Shown: positions 1 to 9,283 of the stretch, piece after piece
Layout: every line of letters starts with the position of its first letter
Position numbering within the stretch: the first letter of the stretch is position 1
Notes under the pieces: generated by a model
What the model saw: the letters and a program-made list of their open reading frames with translations, nothing else
What the model was told of the DNA's origin: nothing
The model's database searches: none
NCBI GenBank assembly: GCA_934718135.1
Contig: CAKUZW010000003.1
Coordinates: forward strand, 62,001 to 126,000
Direction: 5' to 3'
DNA: 64,000 nucleotides
Source of the DNA: an uncultured Candidatus Melainabacteria bacterium
Lineage (GTDB): Bacteria; Cyanobacteriota; Vampirovibrionia; Gastranaerophilales; Gastranaerophilaceae
Made by a program: the position numbers and the translations under genes

Positions 1-214
1 AGATTCTGAATAGCAAGAAAATTTAGTGTTCATTATTCACACAAATTTTCTAAGCTTTCAGAATGACATAAAAATGTAAAGAACTTATAGGCTTATCAAC
101 TTATTTCCCTATTCCCTTCATCCTTAAACAAAAAAGTCACAAGTTTTCAAAATGATGTGTGAGATTTTTAGTTTTATGTTAGAATAGGTACAGATTTAAA
201 TTATTATAGAAGGA
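1..214. other. Intergenic, dispersed-repeat-like sequence and ilvE promoter
   Basis: No gene is seen here. Positions 62-85 (aatgacataaaaatgtaaag and following) closely match 29633-29656 in the gap before the glyoxalase gene, and 8-bp CTTATC/CTTATT units occur at about 91-107, so this looks like another copy of the same intergenic repeat. A likely ilvE promoter is the extended -10 TG-T-TAGAAT at 177-185. Confidence 0.5.
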
Positions 215-220
215 GTGCTT

Positions 221-1255
221 ATGACTACAGAAGAAAAAGCAAACATTGATTGGGCAAATGTTGGTTTTGGTTATCACAAAACTGATAAAAGATACGTTTC
301 AAATTTTAAAGATGGAAAATGGGATGAAGGAACTTTAACTGAAGATTCAAATATTGTTTTGAATGAAAGTGCAGGTGTTTTGCAGTATGCTCAAACTTGT
401 TTTGAAGGTATGAAGGCTTATACAACAGTTGACGGTAGAGTTGTTGTTTTCAGACCTGATATGAATGCAAAAAGAATGGCTGATACCGCAAAAAGACTTG
501 AAATGCCGGTATTCCCAGAAGATAGATTTGTAGAAGCTGTAGAACAAGTTGTAAAAGCAAATCTTAAATATGTTCCTCCTTATGGTACAGGTGCAACTCT
601 TTATTTAAGACCTTTTATGTTTGGTTCAGCTCCAGTTATGGGTGTTAAACCATCTGCAGAATATCAATTTAGAATTTTTGCTTCTCCTGTTGGGCCATAT
701 TTCAAAGGCGGAGCAAAACCTATTACTTTGACTGTAAGTGATTTTGATAGAGCTGCTCCTCATGGTACAGGTCATGTTAAGGCCGGTTTGAATTACGCAA
801 TGAGTTTGCACGCTATTGTTACAGCTCACGCAAATGGTTATGATGAAAACTTATACCCTGATGCTTTAACTCGTACAAAAGTTGAAGAAACAGGTGGTGC
901 TAACTTCTTCTTCGTAACTAAAGATAACAAAGTTGTTACTCCAAAATCTGATAGTATTTTGCCATCAATCACAAGAAGATCTTTGATGTATGTTGCAAAA
1001 GAATACTTAGGTTTGGAAACAGAAGAAAGAGAAGTTTATTTATCAGAACTTAAAGATTTTAATGAATGCGGTTTGTGCGGTACTGCTGCTGTTATTTCTC
1101 CTGTTGGTAAAATTGTTGACCATGGTAAAGAAATTTTATTCCCATCTGGAATGAATGAAATGGGCGAAATTTCTAAGAAACTATATGATACCTTGACTGG
1201 AATTCAATATGGCAGAATTGAAGCTCCGGAAGGTTGGATTAGAACTATCGCATAA
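221..1255 (+). CDS. ilvE: Branched-chain amino acid aminotransferase
   Basis: This PLP-dependent fold-type IV aminotransferase catalyses the last step of Val/Leu/Ile synthesis or the first step of their breakdown, using 2-oxoglutarate/glutamate, in the cytoplasm. The 344-residue length fits the longer BCAT class. Visible features are the CFEGMKAY segment (about 60-67), the GHVKAGLNYA segment carrying the likely PLP lysine K187, and the VEETGGANFFFV segment near 225-236. An in-frame GTG at 215 would add two residues, but AGGAG at 211-215 places the ribosome at the ATG at 221. The gene stands alone and ends at a strong bidirectional hairpin shared with the converging ferritin gene. Confidence 0.95.
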   Translation: MTTEEKANIDWANVGFGYHKTDKRYVSNFKDGKWDEGTLTEDSNIVLNESAGVLQYAQTCFEGMKAYTTVDGRVVVFRPDMNAKRMADTAKRLEMPVFPEDRFVEAVEQVVKANLKYVPPYGTGATLYLRPFMFGSAPVMGVKPSAEYQFRIFASPVGPYFKGGAKPITLTVSDFDRAAPHGTGHVKAGLNYAMSLHAIVTAHANGYDENLYPDALTRTKVEETGGANFFFVTKDNKVVTPKSDSILPSITRRSLMYVAKEYLGLETEEREVYLSELKDFNECGLCGTAAVISPVGKIVDHGKEILFPSGMNEMGEISKKLYDTLTGIQYGRIEAPEGWIRTIA

Positions 1256-1282
1256 TATAAAATTTTAGTTTGTAAAGTAAAA

Positions 1283-1314
1283 AAGGGACCGACTATTTTA
1301 ATAGTCGGTCCCTT
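1283..1314. terminator. Bidirectional intrinsic terminator
   Basis: A 14-bp perfect stem, AAGGGACCGACTAT at 1283-1296 and its complement at 1301-1314, closes a 4-nt loop. It lies between the convergent ilvE and ferritin genes. The adjoining T/A tracts are short. Confidence 0.85.
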
Positions 1315-1338
1315 AAATTCTATATAAAAATTTCAAAA

Positions 1339-1848
1339 CTATCCGATAATAGGAGCAACAAAAGTTCTTGTTGCAAGTTCTTTATCTAAATTAAATAAAG
1401 CTTGTTTATCGTCTTGAATTAATCTCAATTTTGCAAGTACAGAACCTACGTTAGATTCTTCTTCAACTTGTTCTTTCAAATACCAATCCAAGAAAGAAAC
1501 AGCCGCTCTATCTCTAACTTCATCTGCTACATCCATTAAAGTGTTAATACAAGATGTTACATATTCTTCGTGTTCTAGGATTTGTTCAAAAACTTCTAGA
1601 GGAGTAACCCCTTTAATTTCAGGTTTATCTATAGCTTCAAATTCAAGATGATTGTTGCGAGTTACAACATAATCATACAAACCCATAGCATGAGCTCTTT
1701 CTTCTTGAACCTGAACATCCATCCAATTTACAAATCCTGGAAGTTTCATTTCTGCAAAAATTGCTTTCATTGCAAGGTATAAATATTCTGAATATAATTC
1801 TTTGTTAATTTGAACGTTAAATGCTTTTTCTAATTTTTTGTCCATCAT
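1339..1848 (-). CDS. ftnA: Ferritin
   Basis: This non-heme ferritin oxidises Fe(II) at a di-iron centre and stores ferric iron inside a 24-mer. The 169 residues match bacterial FtnA. Ferroxidase-type features are E17/Y18 near the N-terminus, the EERAHA segment (E and H ligands near 50-54), and a later EQVEEESN segment. The start follows AAGGAG in the 19-nt gap after the flavodiiron gene, so the two are very probably one operon. The pairing suggests joint handling of oxygen or peroxide and free iron in an anaerobe. Bacterioferritin is less likely because no heme-binding Met is evident. Confidence 0.93.
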   Translation of the reverse strand: MMDKKLEKAFNVQINKELYSEYLYLAMKAIFAEMKLPGFVNWMDVQVQEERAHAMGLYDYVVTRNNHLEFEAIDKPEIKGVTPLEVFEQILEHEEYVTSCINTLMDVADEVRDRAAVSFLDWYLKEQVEEESNVGSVLAKLRLIQDDKQALFNLDKELATRTFVAPIIG

Positions 1849-1866
1849 AATAATCTCCTTATATTT

Positions 1867-3075
1867 TTATTTTTCAATTGTTTCAACAATAGCATGAGCT
1901 AAAGCATCCAATTCTTCTATTTGAATTTTTTTTATTGCTGATTTTATGGTAACTTTGTTTCCAATAATTTCAACATTTTTCAATTGAGAAACTAATTCAG
2001 TCATTAATTTTCCGGCAGAAGGTGCCCAAGAACCGTTTTCAATAATTGCAATTTTACGATTTTGCAAATTGTGATTAATGATGTCGTGAAGTAAGTTTTC
2101 CATAGAAATAAATATTCCGTTGTTATATGTAGCAGATGCGAATACAATGTGAGAATATTTGAATGAATCTGATACAACATAAGAAGTATCAACTACAGAA
2201 GTATCAACTACTTTTATATTTTTAACACCCAAATCTGCCAATTTTGAAGCTAAAATTTCGGCTGCATTTTGAGTTCCGCCGTAAATTGAAGCATAAGCAA
2301 TTAGAACAGATTGAATTTCAGGTGTATAAGTTGACCATTTCATATATTTATCAATATATTTATCAAAATCTTTTCTCCAAACAAAACCATGAAGTGGGCA
2401 AATCATTTTTATTTCAAGATTTGCAGCTTTCTTTAGTAGCATTTGAACTTGTGGGCCATATTTTCCGACAATATTTGTATAATAACGTCTTGCTTCATCC
2501 ATATATCTATGTTCAAAATCAACTTCATCAGCGAAAATGTTTCCGTCAACTGAACCAAATGTACCAAAAGCGTCTGCTGAGAATAAAATTTTGTCAACTG
2601 TATCATAAGTAACCATAACTTCCGGCCAGTGAACCATTGGAGCAAATACAAATGTGAAATTGTGTTTACCTGTATTTAATGTGTCACCTTCTTTGACAAG
2701 AACAAGTTGCTCTTCAGGAATATCAAAATCAAAGAATTGTTTAATCATAGTTTGAATTTTTGTGTTGCAAACTACTTTAACATTTGGATATTTATTCATA
2801 ATACAAGGAATTTCTGCACAGTGATCAGGTTCCATGTGATTGATAATTAAATAATCTAATTCTCTACCATTCAAAACGTGTTCAACATTTTCCATAAATT
2901 GATGAGTAACAGATTTATCAGCAGTATCAAATAAAACTGTTTTTTCATCTAATAATAAATAAGAATTGTAAGAAACACCTATTGGTACAGGATAAACACC
3001 TTCAAATAATGAAAGCCTTCTATCATTTGCACCTACCCAAAATAAATCTTCTGTAATTTTTTTTGTATTGTACAT
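1867..3075 (-). CDS. fprA: Flavodiiron protein (A-type flavoprotein, O2/NO reductase)
   Basis: This enzyme reduces O2 to water and/or NO to N2O at a di-iron site next to FMN. The N-terminal metallo-beta-lactamase-like domain (about 1-250) keeps the ligands H80, E82, D84, H85 in HMEPDH, H149, D168 and H229. A flavodoxin domain (about 256-400) begins VLIAYASIYGGTQNAAE. At 402 residues it has no C-terminal rubredoxin or flavin-reductase extension, so an external electron donor is needed. It is first in an operon with ferritin. The family is widespread in strict anaerobes and cyanobacteria. Whether O2 or NO is the substrate cannot be read from the sequence. Confidence 0.93.
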   Translation of the reverse strand: MYNTKKITEDLFWVGANDRRLSLFEGVYPVPIGVSYNSYLLLDEKTVLFDTADKSVTHQFMENVEHVLNGRELDYLIINHMEPDHCAEIPCIMNKYPNVKVVCNTKIQTMIKQFFDFDIPEEQLVLVKEGDTLNTGKHNFTFVFAPMVHWPEVMVTYDTVDKILFSADAFGTFGSVDGNIFADEVDFEHRYMDEARRYYTNIVGKYGPQVQMLLKKAANLEIKMICPLHGFVWRKDFDKYIDKYMKWSTYTPEIQSVLIAYASIYGGTQNAAEILASKLADLGVKNIKVVDTSVVDTSYVVSDSFKYSHIVFASATYNNGIFISMENLLHDIINHNLQNRKIAIIENGSWAPSAGKLMTELVSQLKNVEIIGNKVTIKSAIKKIQIEELDALAHAIVETIEK

Positions 3076-3172
3076 TTTTTATCTCCTATCATTTTTAATT
3101 AAATAATATCACAAAAATAAAAATGGAAATAATTTCCTAATTTATCTTAAAAATATCTTATAGATTGAAAAA

Positions 3173-3739
3173 TTATTTTTCTAATAAATCTTTTTTCATC
3201 GCTTTATATATTTCAAAAGTCATTTTGCAATCGTTATCCGCTCTGTGGTGACCTGTTGAATCAACATGATAATAATCTGCAACTCTATCTAATTTGTGAC
3301 TTGGAATAGGGCAAATTTTTCTTGACATTCTGCAGGTATCAACGTAATTGTTTGGTAATCCTTTATCAAAATATTTTATTCTTTTTGAGTGAATGAAATT
3401 TATATCAAAATGAACATTATGCCCGACAATGATATCATCACCTATGAAATCTATAAATTTGTCTAAAATATTAGAAATTTCCGGTGCTTCTGATACCATA
3501 TCATTTGTGATACCTGTCAATTTTGAGATAAATGAACTTATTTTTCCTTTCGGTTTAACAAAAGTTGTATAGGAATCATTTATTTCATCATTTCTTATTT
3601 TTAGGGCAGATAATTGAATAATTTCATTATTTATAGGTGACAATCCTGTTGTTTCTATATCGACAACGGTGTAATTTTCAGGTAATTCGTCTATTTTTGA
3701 ACCCTTTTTTAATATATTTTCTTCCGTAATTGTTTGCAT
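3173..3739 (-). CDS. DnaQ-like 3'-5' exonuclease (DEDDh)
   Basis: This is an exonuclease of the DNA polymerase III epsilon/RNase T superfamily. The 188 residues hold ExoI VVDIETTGLSP (D27, E29), ExoII GHNVHFDINFI and ExoIII HRADND (H and D), the full DEDDh set. It could be the proofreading subunit or a stand-alone nuclease. Without a PolC or clamp-binding segment this cannot be decided. The nearest genes are the EamA transporter upstream and the fprA-ftn pair downstream, with no evident functional link. A promoter for fprA probably lies in the AT-rich gap at 3076-3172. Confidence 0.85.
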   Translation of the reverse strand: MQTITEENILKKGSKIDELPENYTVVDIETTGLSPINNEIIQLSALKIRNDEINDSYTTFVKPKGKISSFISKLTGITNDMVSEAPEISNILDKFIDFIGDDIIVGHNVHFDINFIHSKRIKYFDKGLPNNYVDTCRMSRKICPIPSHKLDRVADYYHVDSTGHHRADNDCKMTFEIYKAMKKDLLEK

Positions 3740-3795
3740 AACTTATCCCTCTGTATAAAATCTAATAACACAAACTTAAATTATTTTCTAATAAT

Positions 3796-4680
3796 TTAGG
3801 CTATTTTTTGTTTTCTTGTTGCAACAGTCAGAACTCCAAGCAAGATTAAAGTAACTCCTTCGATTATTCTAAAAGTCAATTGTTCATTGAAAAATATTAT
3901 ACCAAAAAATATTGCTGTCAGTGGTTCTAAAGCTCCAAGAATGGCTGTTGTTGTTGGCCCCGCAAGTTTTATTGATATATTGATTGTTTCAAGTGAAATA
4001 ATTGTTGGTAGTAAAGCTAAACCTATTGTGTATAACCATAATATTGGATTATTTAGCATTTGTAGTTGAGTGCAACCTTTTAAATTTACGATATAAACAA
4101 TTAACCCGAAAAACATCACATAAAAACTCATTTTTGCTCTATGTACATGTTGAATTGCTTTTATCTTTTTTACTCCGACAATATATAGTGCATATAATAA
4201 TGCCGAAGTTAAGACAAGTCCTATCCCATGAATATTCAAACTAATTCCGGTTTTACCTTTGTACAAAAGGCAAATACCTAATGACGTCACAAATATAGCA
4301 AAAATAACTGTTTTAGTAAGTTTTTCCCTAAAAAATATTGCCATAATCAGTGCAACTAATATTGGGTAAATAAATAGAATTGTGCAAGCTATTCCTGCTT
4401 CTATATAGTGAAAAGCTTCAAATAACGTTAATGATGACAACGAAAAAAATATTCCTAAAAATAGCAAAGGTAAAATTTCTTCCTTATGAAGTTTGAAAGA
4501 CATTTTTTTTACTATTTTTAACCAAAGTCCATAAATAAGAACTGCAATAGCGTATCTGTAAAATAATACAGAATTTACTCCTATTCCACCGGAGTAAAGC
4601 GGTAGGGCAAATAAAGGGTTTGTTCCATAACTTGATGATGCTATTATCCCGTTAACAATTCCTATTGAGCGTCTTTTCAT
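3796..4680 (-). CDS. EamA/DMT-family transporter
   Basis: This inner-membrane protein of the drug/metabolite transporter superfamily has 294 residues and about ten hydrophobic segments. It has the two-fold EamA repeat: the first half includes LFEAFHYIEAGIACTILFIYP and the second LAGPTTTAILGALEPLTAIFFG. Family members export amino acids, metabolites or drugs; the substrate is not predictable here. It lies 63 nt downstream of engB on the same strand and may be co-transcribed with it. Confidence 0.85.
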   Translation of the reverse strand: MKRRSIGIVNGIIASSSYGTNPLFALPLYSGGIGVNSVLFYRYAIAVLIYGLWLKIVKKMSFKLHKEEILPLLFLGIFFSLSSLTLFEAFHYIEAGIACTILFIYPILVALIMAIFFREKLTKTVIFAIFVTSLGICLLYKGKTGISLNIHGIGLVLTSALLYALYIVGVKKIKAIQHVHRAKMSFYVMFFGLIVYIVNLKGCTQLQMLNNPILWLYTIGLALLPTIISLETINISIKLAGPTTTAILGALEPLTAIFFGIIFFNEQLTFRIIEGVTLILLGVLTVATRKQKIA

Positions 4681-4743
4681 TTTTTTTTCTCATAATCCAA
4701 ACTCTAATATTATATTATAAAATAAGGATAATAAAACATTTTT

Positions 4744-5331
4744 TTATTCTATTTCTTTTGGTGAATTGAGAAAATAATCCAAAATCTTTTCGTTATATCT
4801 GTTATCGACTGCACTGAATGGGAATATTTCTCCTCCAAATTCTCTTTTAACGTGTGCGATTACGGATTGAATTTTATTTTTTGAAATACAATCAACTTTT
4901 GTAATGACCGTAATTATCGGCAATTCATAAGCTAAAACCCATTCTCTCATTTGGAAATCATTTTTTTGAATTTCATGACGAGCATCCACAAGTTGTACCA
5001 AACTTGTGATTTCTTCTCTTTTTAAAAGATATTCTTCTAAATATTTTTGCCATTTATTTTGAGCTTCCGCTGAAACCTTTGCATAACCATACCCCGGTAA
5101 ATCTGCTATCATAAATTGATTTGAAAAATCAAAAAAGTTTATAAGTCTTGTTTTCCCGGGAGTATTTGAAGTTCTTGCGAGCTTTTTATTATTTGCAAGT
5201 CCGTTAATAAAAGATGACTTTCCAACATTTGACCTTCCTAATAAAGGAAACTCCGGCAAATTAAATTTTGGGCATTGGCTCAATTTTTCAGCACTGATTA
5301 TGAATTTTGCATTTAAGTGTGGTTTTGTCAT
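4744..5331 (-). CDS. engB: Ribosome-biogenesis GTPase EngB (YihA/YsxC)
   Basis: This small GTPase is needed for assembly of the large ribosomal subunit (family knowledge). At 195 residues it is typical. G1 is GRSNVGKS (32-39), the switch region has NTPGKTRLINFF, G3 is DLPGYGYAK (77-85) and G4 is TKVD. Its ATG overlaps the stop of the upstream 84-codon gene by 4 nt, which implies translational coupling in an operon with that gene and the TPR protein. Confidence 0.95.
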   Translation of the reverse strand: MTKPHLNAKFIISAEKLSQCPKFNLPEFPLLGRSNVGKSSFINGLANNKKLARTSNTPGKTRLINFFDFSNQFMIADLPGYGYAKVSAEAQNKWQKYLEEYLLKREEITSLVQLVDARHEIQKNDFQMREWVLAYELPIITVITKVDCISKNKIQSVIAHVKREFGGEIFPFSAVDNRYNEKILDYFLNSPKEIE

Positions 5332-5582
5332 TTTTTAGCTTTTTCCTTTTGTTCTCGGACTTTTTTCTTATATAAAACAGTTTGAAATAAGTTATACATT
5401 TTGTCATTGTTTACAACAGTAAGTTGAGTTTTGTTGTTTACAAAATCAATATTGAATGAAGATTCTTTATTAAAAATATTTGATTCTATATTTACAATTT
5501 GAAATAACCCCTCAGTTAAAATACTAAGAGGCTCTTTCAAAAATGTTTCAAATGTTTTCCTTATGTCAAATTTTTTCTTCAT
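5328..5582 (-). CDS. Small hypothetical protein, translationally coupled to EngB
   Basis: This 84-residue protein has no recognised domain. It is basic at both ends (starts MKKKFDIRK, ends REQKEKAKK), with a central amphipathic/beta-like stretch (about 25-60). It sits 21 nt after the TPR gene and overlaps engB by 4 nt, so it is very likely a real operon member. No signal peptide or membrane segment is visible. The lysine-rich C-terminus could contact RNA or ribosomes, which is only a guess from the engB context. Confidence 0.65.
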   Translation of the reverse strand: MKKKFDIRKTFETFLKEPLSILTEGLFQIVNIESNIFNKESSFNIDFVNNKTQLTVVNNDKMYNLFQTVLYKKKVREQKEKAKK

Positions 5583-5603
5583 AATTGAATTAAAAATTCT
5601 AAA

Positions 5604-7406
5604 TTAAATTTTTTGCTGGAATACATTAATTCTTTGTTCAACTGCAGCTCTATCAGAAGCGTTTGGTGCAAGTGCTAAGTATTGAGTATAATATTTAACT
5701 GCTCCTTCATAGTTTTCTTCAGCTTCATAAGATTGAGCTTTCAATTTTGCAATTGATGGTGCATTGTGATAGAAGTCGATTGCTCTGTTACAATATTCAA
5801 TAGCAGAAGCATAATTGCCTTCTTTGTATTGTCTCAATGCGATTTCGAAGAATTCATTAGATTTCATTTCGCATAAATCAATATAGTGAACACCGTTTAG
5901 TGCAATTCTATTATCAGGGTCAACCATCAAGACTTTTTGCAAAGCTTTTCTAGCTGTTCTAAATTGTTTATGTTGAACAAGAATTTCTGCCAAATACAAT
6001 TCATCATCTACACTTGTTGCAAAATTAATTGCATTTTCAAATGTATAAACAGCATCTCTTTCTTGACCTAAAGAAAGATAAGCTTCCCCTTTGATTACTG
6101 TATCCATCAAGCTGTTACTTGCTGATTGGATAATGTAATTAAGATTGTCTTGAGTCAATTCCATTTGGTGAGTAATTTTGCCCAATTTGATTTTTGCAAG
6201 GTGAAGTTTCAAATCGTTTGGAGTTCTTTGAATAGCTTCATTTACATAATCATAAGCAAGATATACATCCTTGTTTGTTGTGAAATCTTTACTGTCTGCT
6301 GTATCTTTAGACATTTCATAATAAGTATTTGCAAGACCGATAATAGCGTTATTATTATAAGTTGCATCACCTAACAATCTTGAATAATATTCAAGAGCTT
6401 GTGGATATTTTTTAGTTTCTAAAGACATATTTGCAACTCTATAAATTCCTTCTTTGTAATTTGGATTTAAGATAATTGCAGTTTTCAATTCTTCTATAGC
6501 GAATTCATGGTCAGATCTTCTTTCATAAACTCCTGCCAAATTGATATATGGACGAGAGTTTTCAGGTTTTACATAAATAGCTTTTTTGAAAGAATTTATA
6601 GCAGCCGGTTGGTTGCCTTGTTTCAAGTACAATTCACCTTGCAAGTTCCAAGCAGGAGATGAATTAGGATTGATGTGCAAAGAGTGGTTTAACCAAGTCA
6701 AAGCTTTTGTATAATCACCTCTTCTAGATTCAACTTGCCCCATGTGATACATAGAAGTCGGGTTGTGAGAGTTGCATTTGATTGATTGTAAATAATATTT
6801 TTCAGCTTGATCCAAATCGCCGTCAAGCATTGAAATGTTTCCTAAGTTGTCATAAGCAGGTGCAAATTGAGGGTTAATTTTCAAAGCAACTTTGAATAAA
6901 TCTTGAGCATCTTTTTTATTTCCAAGTTTAAGAGTTGCAACACCCATAGCGTTATAAGCTTGATAGTATGTGCTATCTATTCCAACGGCTGTGACAAATT
7001 CTTTGATTGCAGCATTTGATAAGTTTTGGATATTTTTAATATATTCAACATCAGATGATGTTTCTCTCATCAAATAAACTAACCCTTGAGCGTAGTGTAA
7101 TTCAGCTTTTCTCGGGTATTTTTTCAACAATTTATCTAACTCTGATTGTGCAGGAGCCAATTTATACTGTTTAGCCATTGAAATCAATTGCAAAGATTTT
7201 GCTTCTAAGTCGTTAGGATTTTTTGACAAAATTTCTTTCAATTGTTGATCTGCAGTATCATAATTGTTATATTCAATCATTCTGCTAATATCAACATAGC
7301 TTTTTGAAACTTGAGCTTTAATAGGTTGAGCAGCAAACGAATGAGGTGCACAAAGAATACAAGATGTTAAAATCATTGAAGTTACTAATAATTTTTTACA
7401 ATTCAT
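5604..7406 (-). CDS. Secreted tetratricopeptide-repeat protein
   Basis: This 600-residue protein starts with a signal peptide (KKLLVTSMILTSCILC, likely cut after SFA near residue 25). The rest is about a dozen TPR units; clear ones include AYNAMGVATLKLGNKKDAQDLF, AYDNLGNISMLDGDLDQAEKYY and AWNLQGELYLKQGNQPAAINSF-type helices. It probably acts in the periplasm or at the outer membrane as a protein-protein scaffold. GGAG precedes the ATG. It is first in a probable operon with the 84-residue protein and engB, and diverges from the Xer recombinase gene. The partner is unknown. Confidence 0.88.
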   Translation of the reverse strand: MNCKKLLVTSMILTSCILCAPHSFAAQPIKAQVSKSYVDISRMIEYNNYDTADQQLKEILSKNPNDLEAKSLQLISMAKQYKLAPAQSELDKLLKKYPRKAELHYAQGLVYLMRETSSDVEYIKNIQNLSNAAIKEFVTAVGIDSTYYQAYNAMGVATLKLGNKKDAQDLFKVALKINPQFAPAYDNLGNISMLDGDLDQAEKYYLQSIKCNSHNPTSMYHMGQVESRRGDYTKALTWLNHSLHINPNSSPAWNLQGELYLKQGNQPAAINSFKKAIYVKPENSRPYINLAGVYERRSDHEFAIEELKTAIILNPNYKEGIYRVANMSLETKKYPQALEYYSRLLGDATYNNNAIIGLANTYYEMSKDTADSKDFTTNKDVYLAYDYVNEAIQRTPNDLKLHLAKIKLGKITHQMELTQDNLNYIIQSASNSLMDTVIKGEAYLSLGQERDAVYTFENAINFATSVDDELYLAEILVQHKQFRTARKALQKVLMVDPDNRIALNGVHYIDLCEMKSNEFFEIALRQYKEGNYASAIEYCNRAIDFYHNAPSIAKLKAQSYEAEENYEGAVKYYTQYLALAPNASDRAAVEQRINVFQQKI

Positions 7407-7495
7407 GTTTTCTCCTACTCTTTAGCTTAAAACTATTCTAAATCTAATAAAAATATTGTATAATAGTTAACAGAAAAAGGCAATAGGGTAAATAG

Positions 7496-8410
7496 ATGGT
7501 ATTAAATGCAGAATCAAAACAGGATTTAGAAGATTTTAAGTCATATATTTTGGTCGAAAAAAACTTTTCAAAATACACTGCAAAAGCTTATTATTCCGAT
7601 ATTTTGAGCTATTTAATATGGCTTGATAATGAAAGGTGTGAAGATGTAAATTTCCCAAAAGTAAGAGAGTATCTTCACTTTATGCAAAAATTCAACTACA
7701 AAAAAACAACAATTGCCAGAAAGATAGCCTCTATAAGGACTTTCTACAAATATTTGCATCGTGAAAAGAAAATTGACAGTAATCCTGCTCAAAATTTAAT
7801 ATCCCCTAAAAGACCGAAATCTTTGCCAAAATTCCTTACGACGGATGAGATTGAACAAATTTTAAGTAACATAAATATTGATACTCCTGCGGGTTATAGA
7901 AACAGGGCAATTTTAGAACTTTTATGGGCTAGTGGAATGCGGGTTTCTGAACTTAGCGGGCTTAATTTTGAAAATCTTAATCTTGAACATAACGAAATTA
8001 CCGTTTTTGGTAAGGGTTCCAAAGAACGTATTATTTTGATTACAGATAGAGCAAAGAGTTATTTACAAGGTTATATTGACTTTGCAAGACCTTTGATTGC
8101 TCAAGAATATAACACAACTCCGGTTACAGATTCTTCTCCTGTTTTTATCAACAAAACAGGTTATAGATTACAAACCCGAATGATAAGAAATGTTATAAAT
8201 GATATTGTTGAAAAAATCGAATTGCCTAAAAAAGTTACTCCACACATGTTTAGGCATAGTTTTGCAACTCATTTGATAGAGAATGGTGCCGATTTGAGGG
8301 TTGTTCAAGAACTTTTGGGGCACGCAAGTATTTCAAATACTCAAATTTATACCCATATATCTTTACAACACATGAAAGAGGTTTATAACGAAACACATCC
8401 GAGAGCTTAG
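7496..8410 (+). CDS. xerC: Tyrosine recombinase XerC/XerD family
   Basis: This site-specific recombinase normally resolves chromosome dimers at dif. The 304 residues have an N-terminal SAM-like core-binding domain (about 10-95) and a C-terminal catalytic domain. The catalytic residues are all present: R149 in SGMRVSEL, a lysine in GKGSKER, H250 and R253 in HMFRH, H276 in LLGHAS, and Y285 in TQIYTH. The C-terminus ETHPRA is characteristic of XerC/D rather than phage integrases. A TATAAT lies at 7459-7464, 31 nt before the ATG. XerC and XerD cannot be separated by eye. Confidence 0.88.
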   Translation: MVLNAESKQDLEDFKSYILVEKNFSKYTAKAYYSDILSYLIWLDNERCEDVNFPKVREYLHFMQKFNYKKTTIARKIASIRTFYKYLHREKKIDSNPAQNLISPKRPKSLPKFLTTDEIEQILSNINIDTPAGYRNRAILELLWASGMRVSELSGLNFENLNLEHNEITVFGKGSKERIILITDRAKSYLQGYIDFARPLIAQEYNTTPVTDSSPVFINKTGYRLQTRMIRNVINDIVEKIELPKKVTPHMFRHSFATHLIENGADLRVVQELLGHASISNTQIYTHISLQHMKEVYNETHPRA

Positions 8411-8420
8411 ACTTGCACCA

Positions 8421-8449
8421 TTGACGGTATTAAAAAAATATGGTAAAAT
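8421..8449 (+). promoter_or_regulatory. Promoter of the prepilin-like gene
   Basis: The -35 is TTGACG (8421-8426), followed by a 17-bp spacer and -10 TAAAAT (8444-8449), preceded by TGG (extended -10). It lies 24 nt before the ATG. Confidence 0.75.
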
Positions 8450-8473
8450 TGGATATATGGGATTGGTGAGAAT

Positions 8474-9283
8474 ATGATTTTTGGAAATAAAAAAACAGGG
8501 TTTACACTATCAGAAGTAATGGTTACAATTACTCTAATCGGTTTTGTTGCAACAATGACTATCGCAACTGTTGGTACTTCTATTCAACAAAAAGCAAGAT
8601 TATCAGAATTTAGAACTGCTTATGCAAAACTTCAAACAGCACTGAAAGACGTTGAATCAGATGACGGTGTAATTTATGCTTGTTATGACAAACCGTCAGC
8701 AGATGATGTAACTACTTATGGTCTGAGAATAGAAAAATATATTGCTGATGGTTCTGATGATGATACAGAAGAAAATGCTAGATTTAAAATAAATGCTCAA
8801 AGTAGTCAGTGTAATGTTTTTATGGGCAAATTTGTAAGAGCTTTAGGGGCAACAAGATTTTGTGAAGATGATCCCGCAGGAGAAGGTTGTATTCCGGCAA
8901 ATTATCCAACATTCCAAGGGGCTGCTCCTGAGGATAATTGCTTCCCTACAATAAGATCTGCTTACGTTTTAGATAATGGAATGATTTTATTTACAAACGG
9001 TACTTTCAAAACAGATGATGATGCTTCGTCTGTTGATTCTAATGATTACTTGAAGTTGTTTGCAGTCGATGTAAATGGTCGTAAAGGCCCAAATAAATGG
9101 GGGCAAGATGTATTTACTTTTGCTGTAAAAGCATCAAGAGCTTCTGTTGTTAATGGTGTACAAAAAGTTACCGATGTTGATATTTTGCCTCCGGCATGTT
9201 TACCTGGGCATAGTGATGACGGTAGAAGAGGTTCAACTCGTTCAACTGACCAATTGTTAAAAGAATCTGTGAATTATAACTAA
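8474..9283 (+). CDS. Type IV pilin / type II secretion pseudopilin-like protein
   Basis: This 269-residue protein has a class III prepilin leader: a short basic N-terminus, the processing site KKTG|FTLSE with G9 cut and E14 as the +5 glutamate, then a hydrophobic helix to about residue 37. The large C-terminal globular part contains several cysteines (CYDKP, SQCNVF, RFCEDD, EGCIP, NCFPT, PACLPG) that could form disulphides outside the cell. Such minor-pilin-like proteins would be exported by type IV pilus or T2SS machinery encoded elsewhere. GGTGAG precedes the ATG. Its 3' end overlaps the convergent 122-codon gene by 4 nt. Confidence 0.85.
   Translation: MIFGNKKTGFTLSEVMVTITLIGFVATMTIATVGTSIQQKARLSEFRTAYAKLQTALKDVESDDGVIYACYDKPSADDVTTYGLRIEKYIADGSDDDTEENARFKINAQSSQCNVFMGKFVRALGATRFCEDDPAGEGCIPANYPTFQGAAPEDNCFPTIRSAYVLDNGMILFTNGTFKTDDDASSVDSNDYLKLFAVDVNGRKGPNKWGQDVFTFAVKASRASVVNGVQKVTDVDILPPACLPGHSDDGRRGSTRSTDQLLKESVNYN

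Noticed and set aside
2244..2612. Plus-strand 122-codon ORF opposite the flavodiiron gene
   Set aside because: It is a shadow of a well-supported conserved gene, with Leu/Gln/Tyr-rich antisense composition and no SD.
7496..8410. Xer protein as a phage or island integrase
   Set aside because: The C-terminal ETHPRA ending, size and lack of flanking mobile genes fit housekeeping XerC/XerD.
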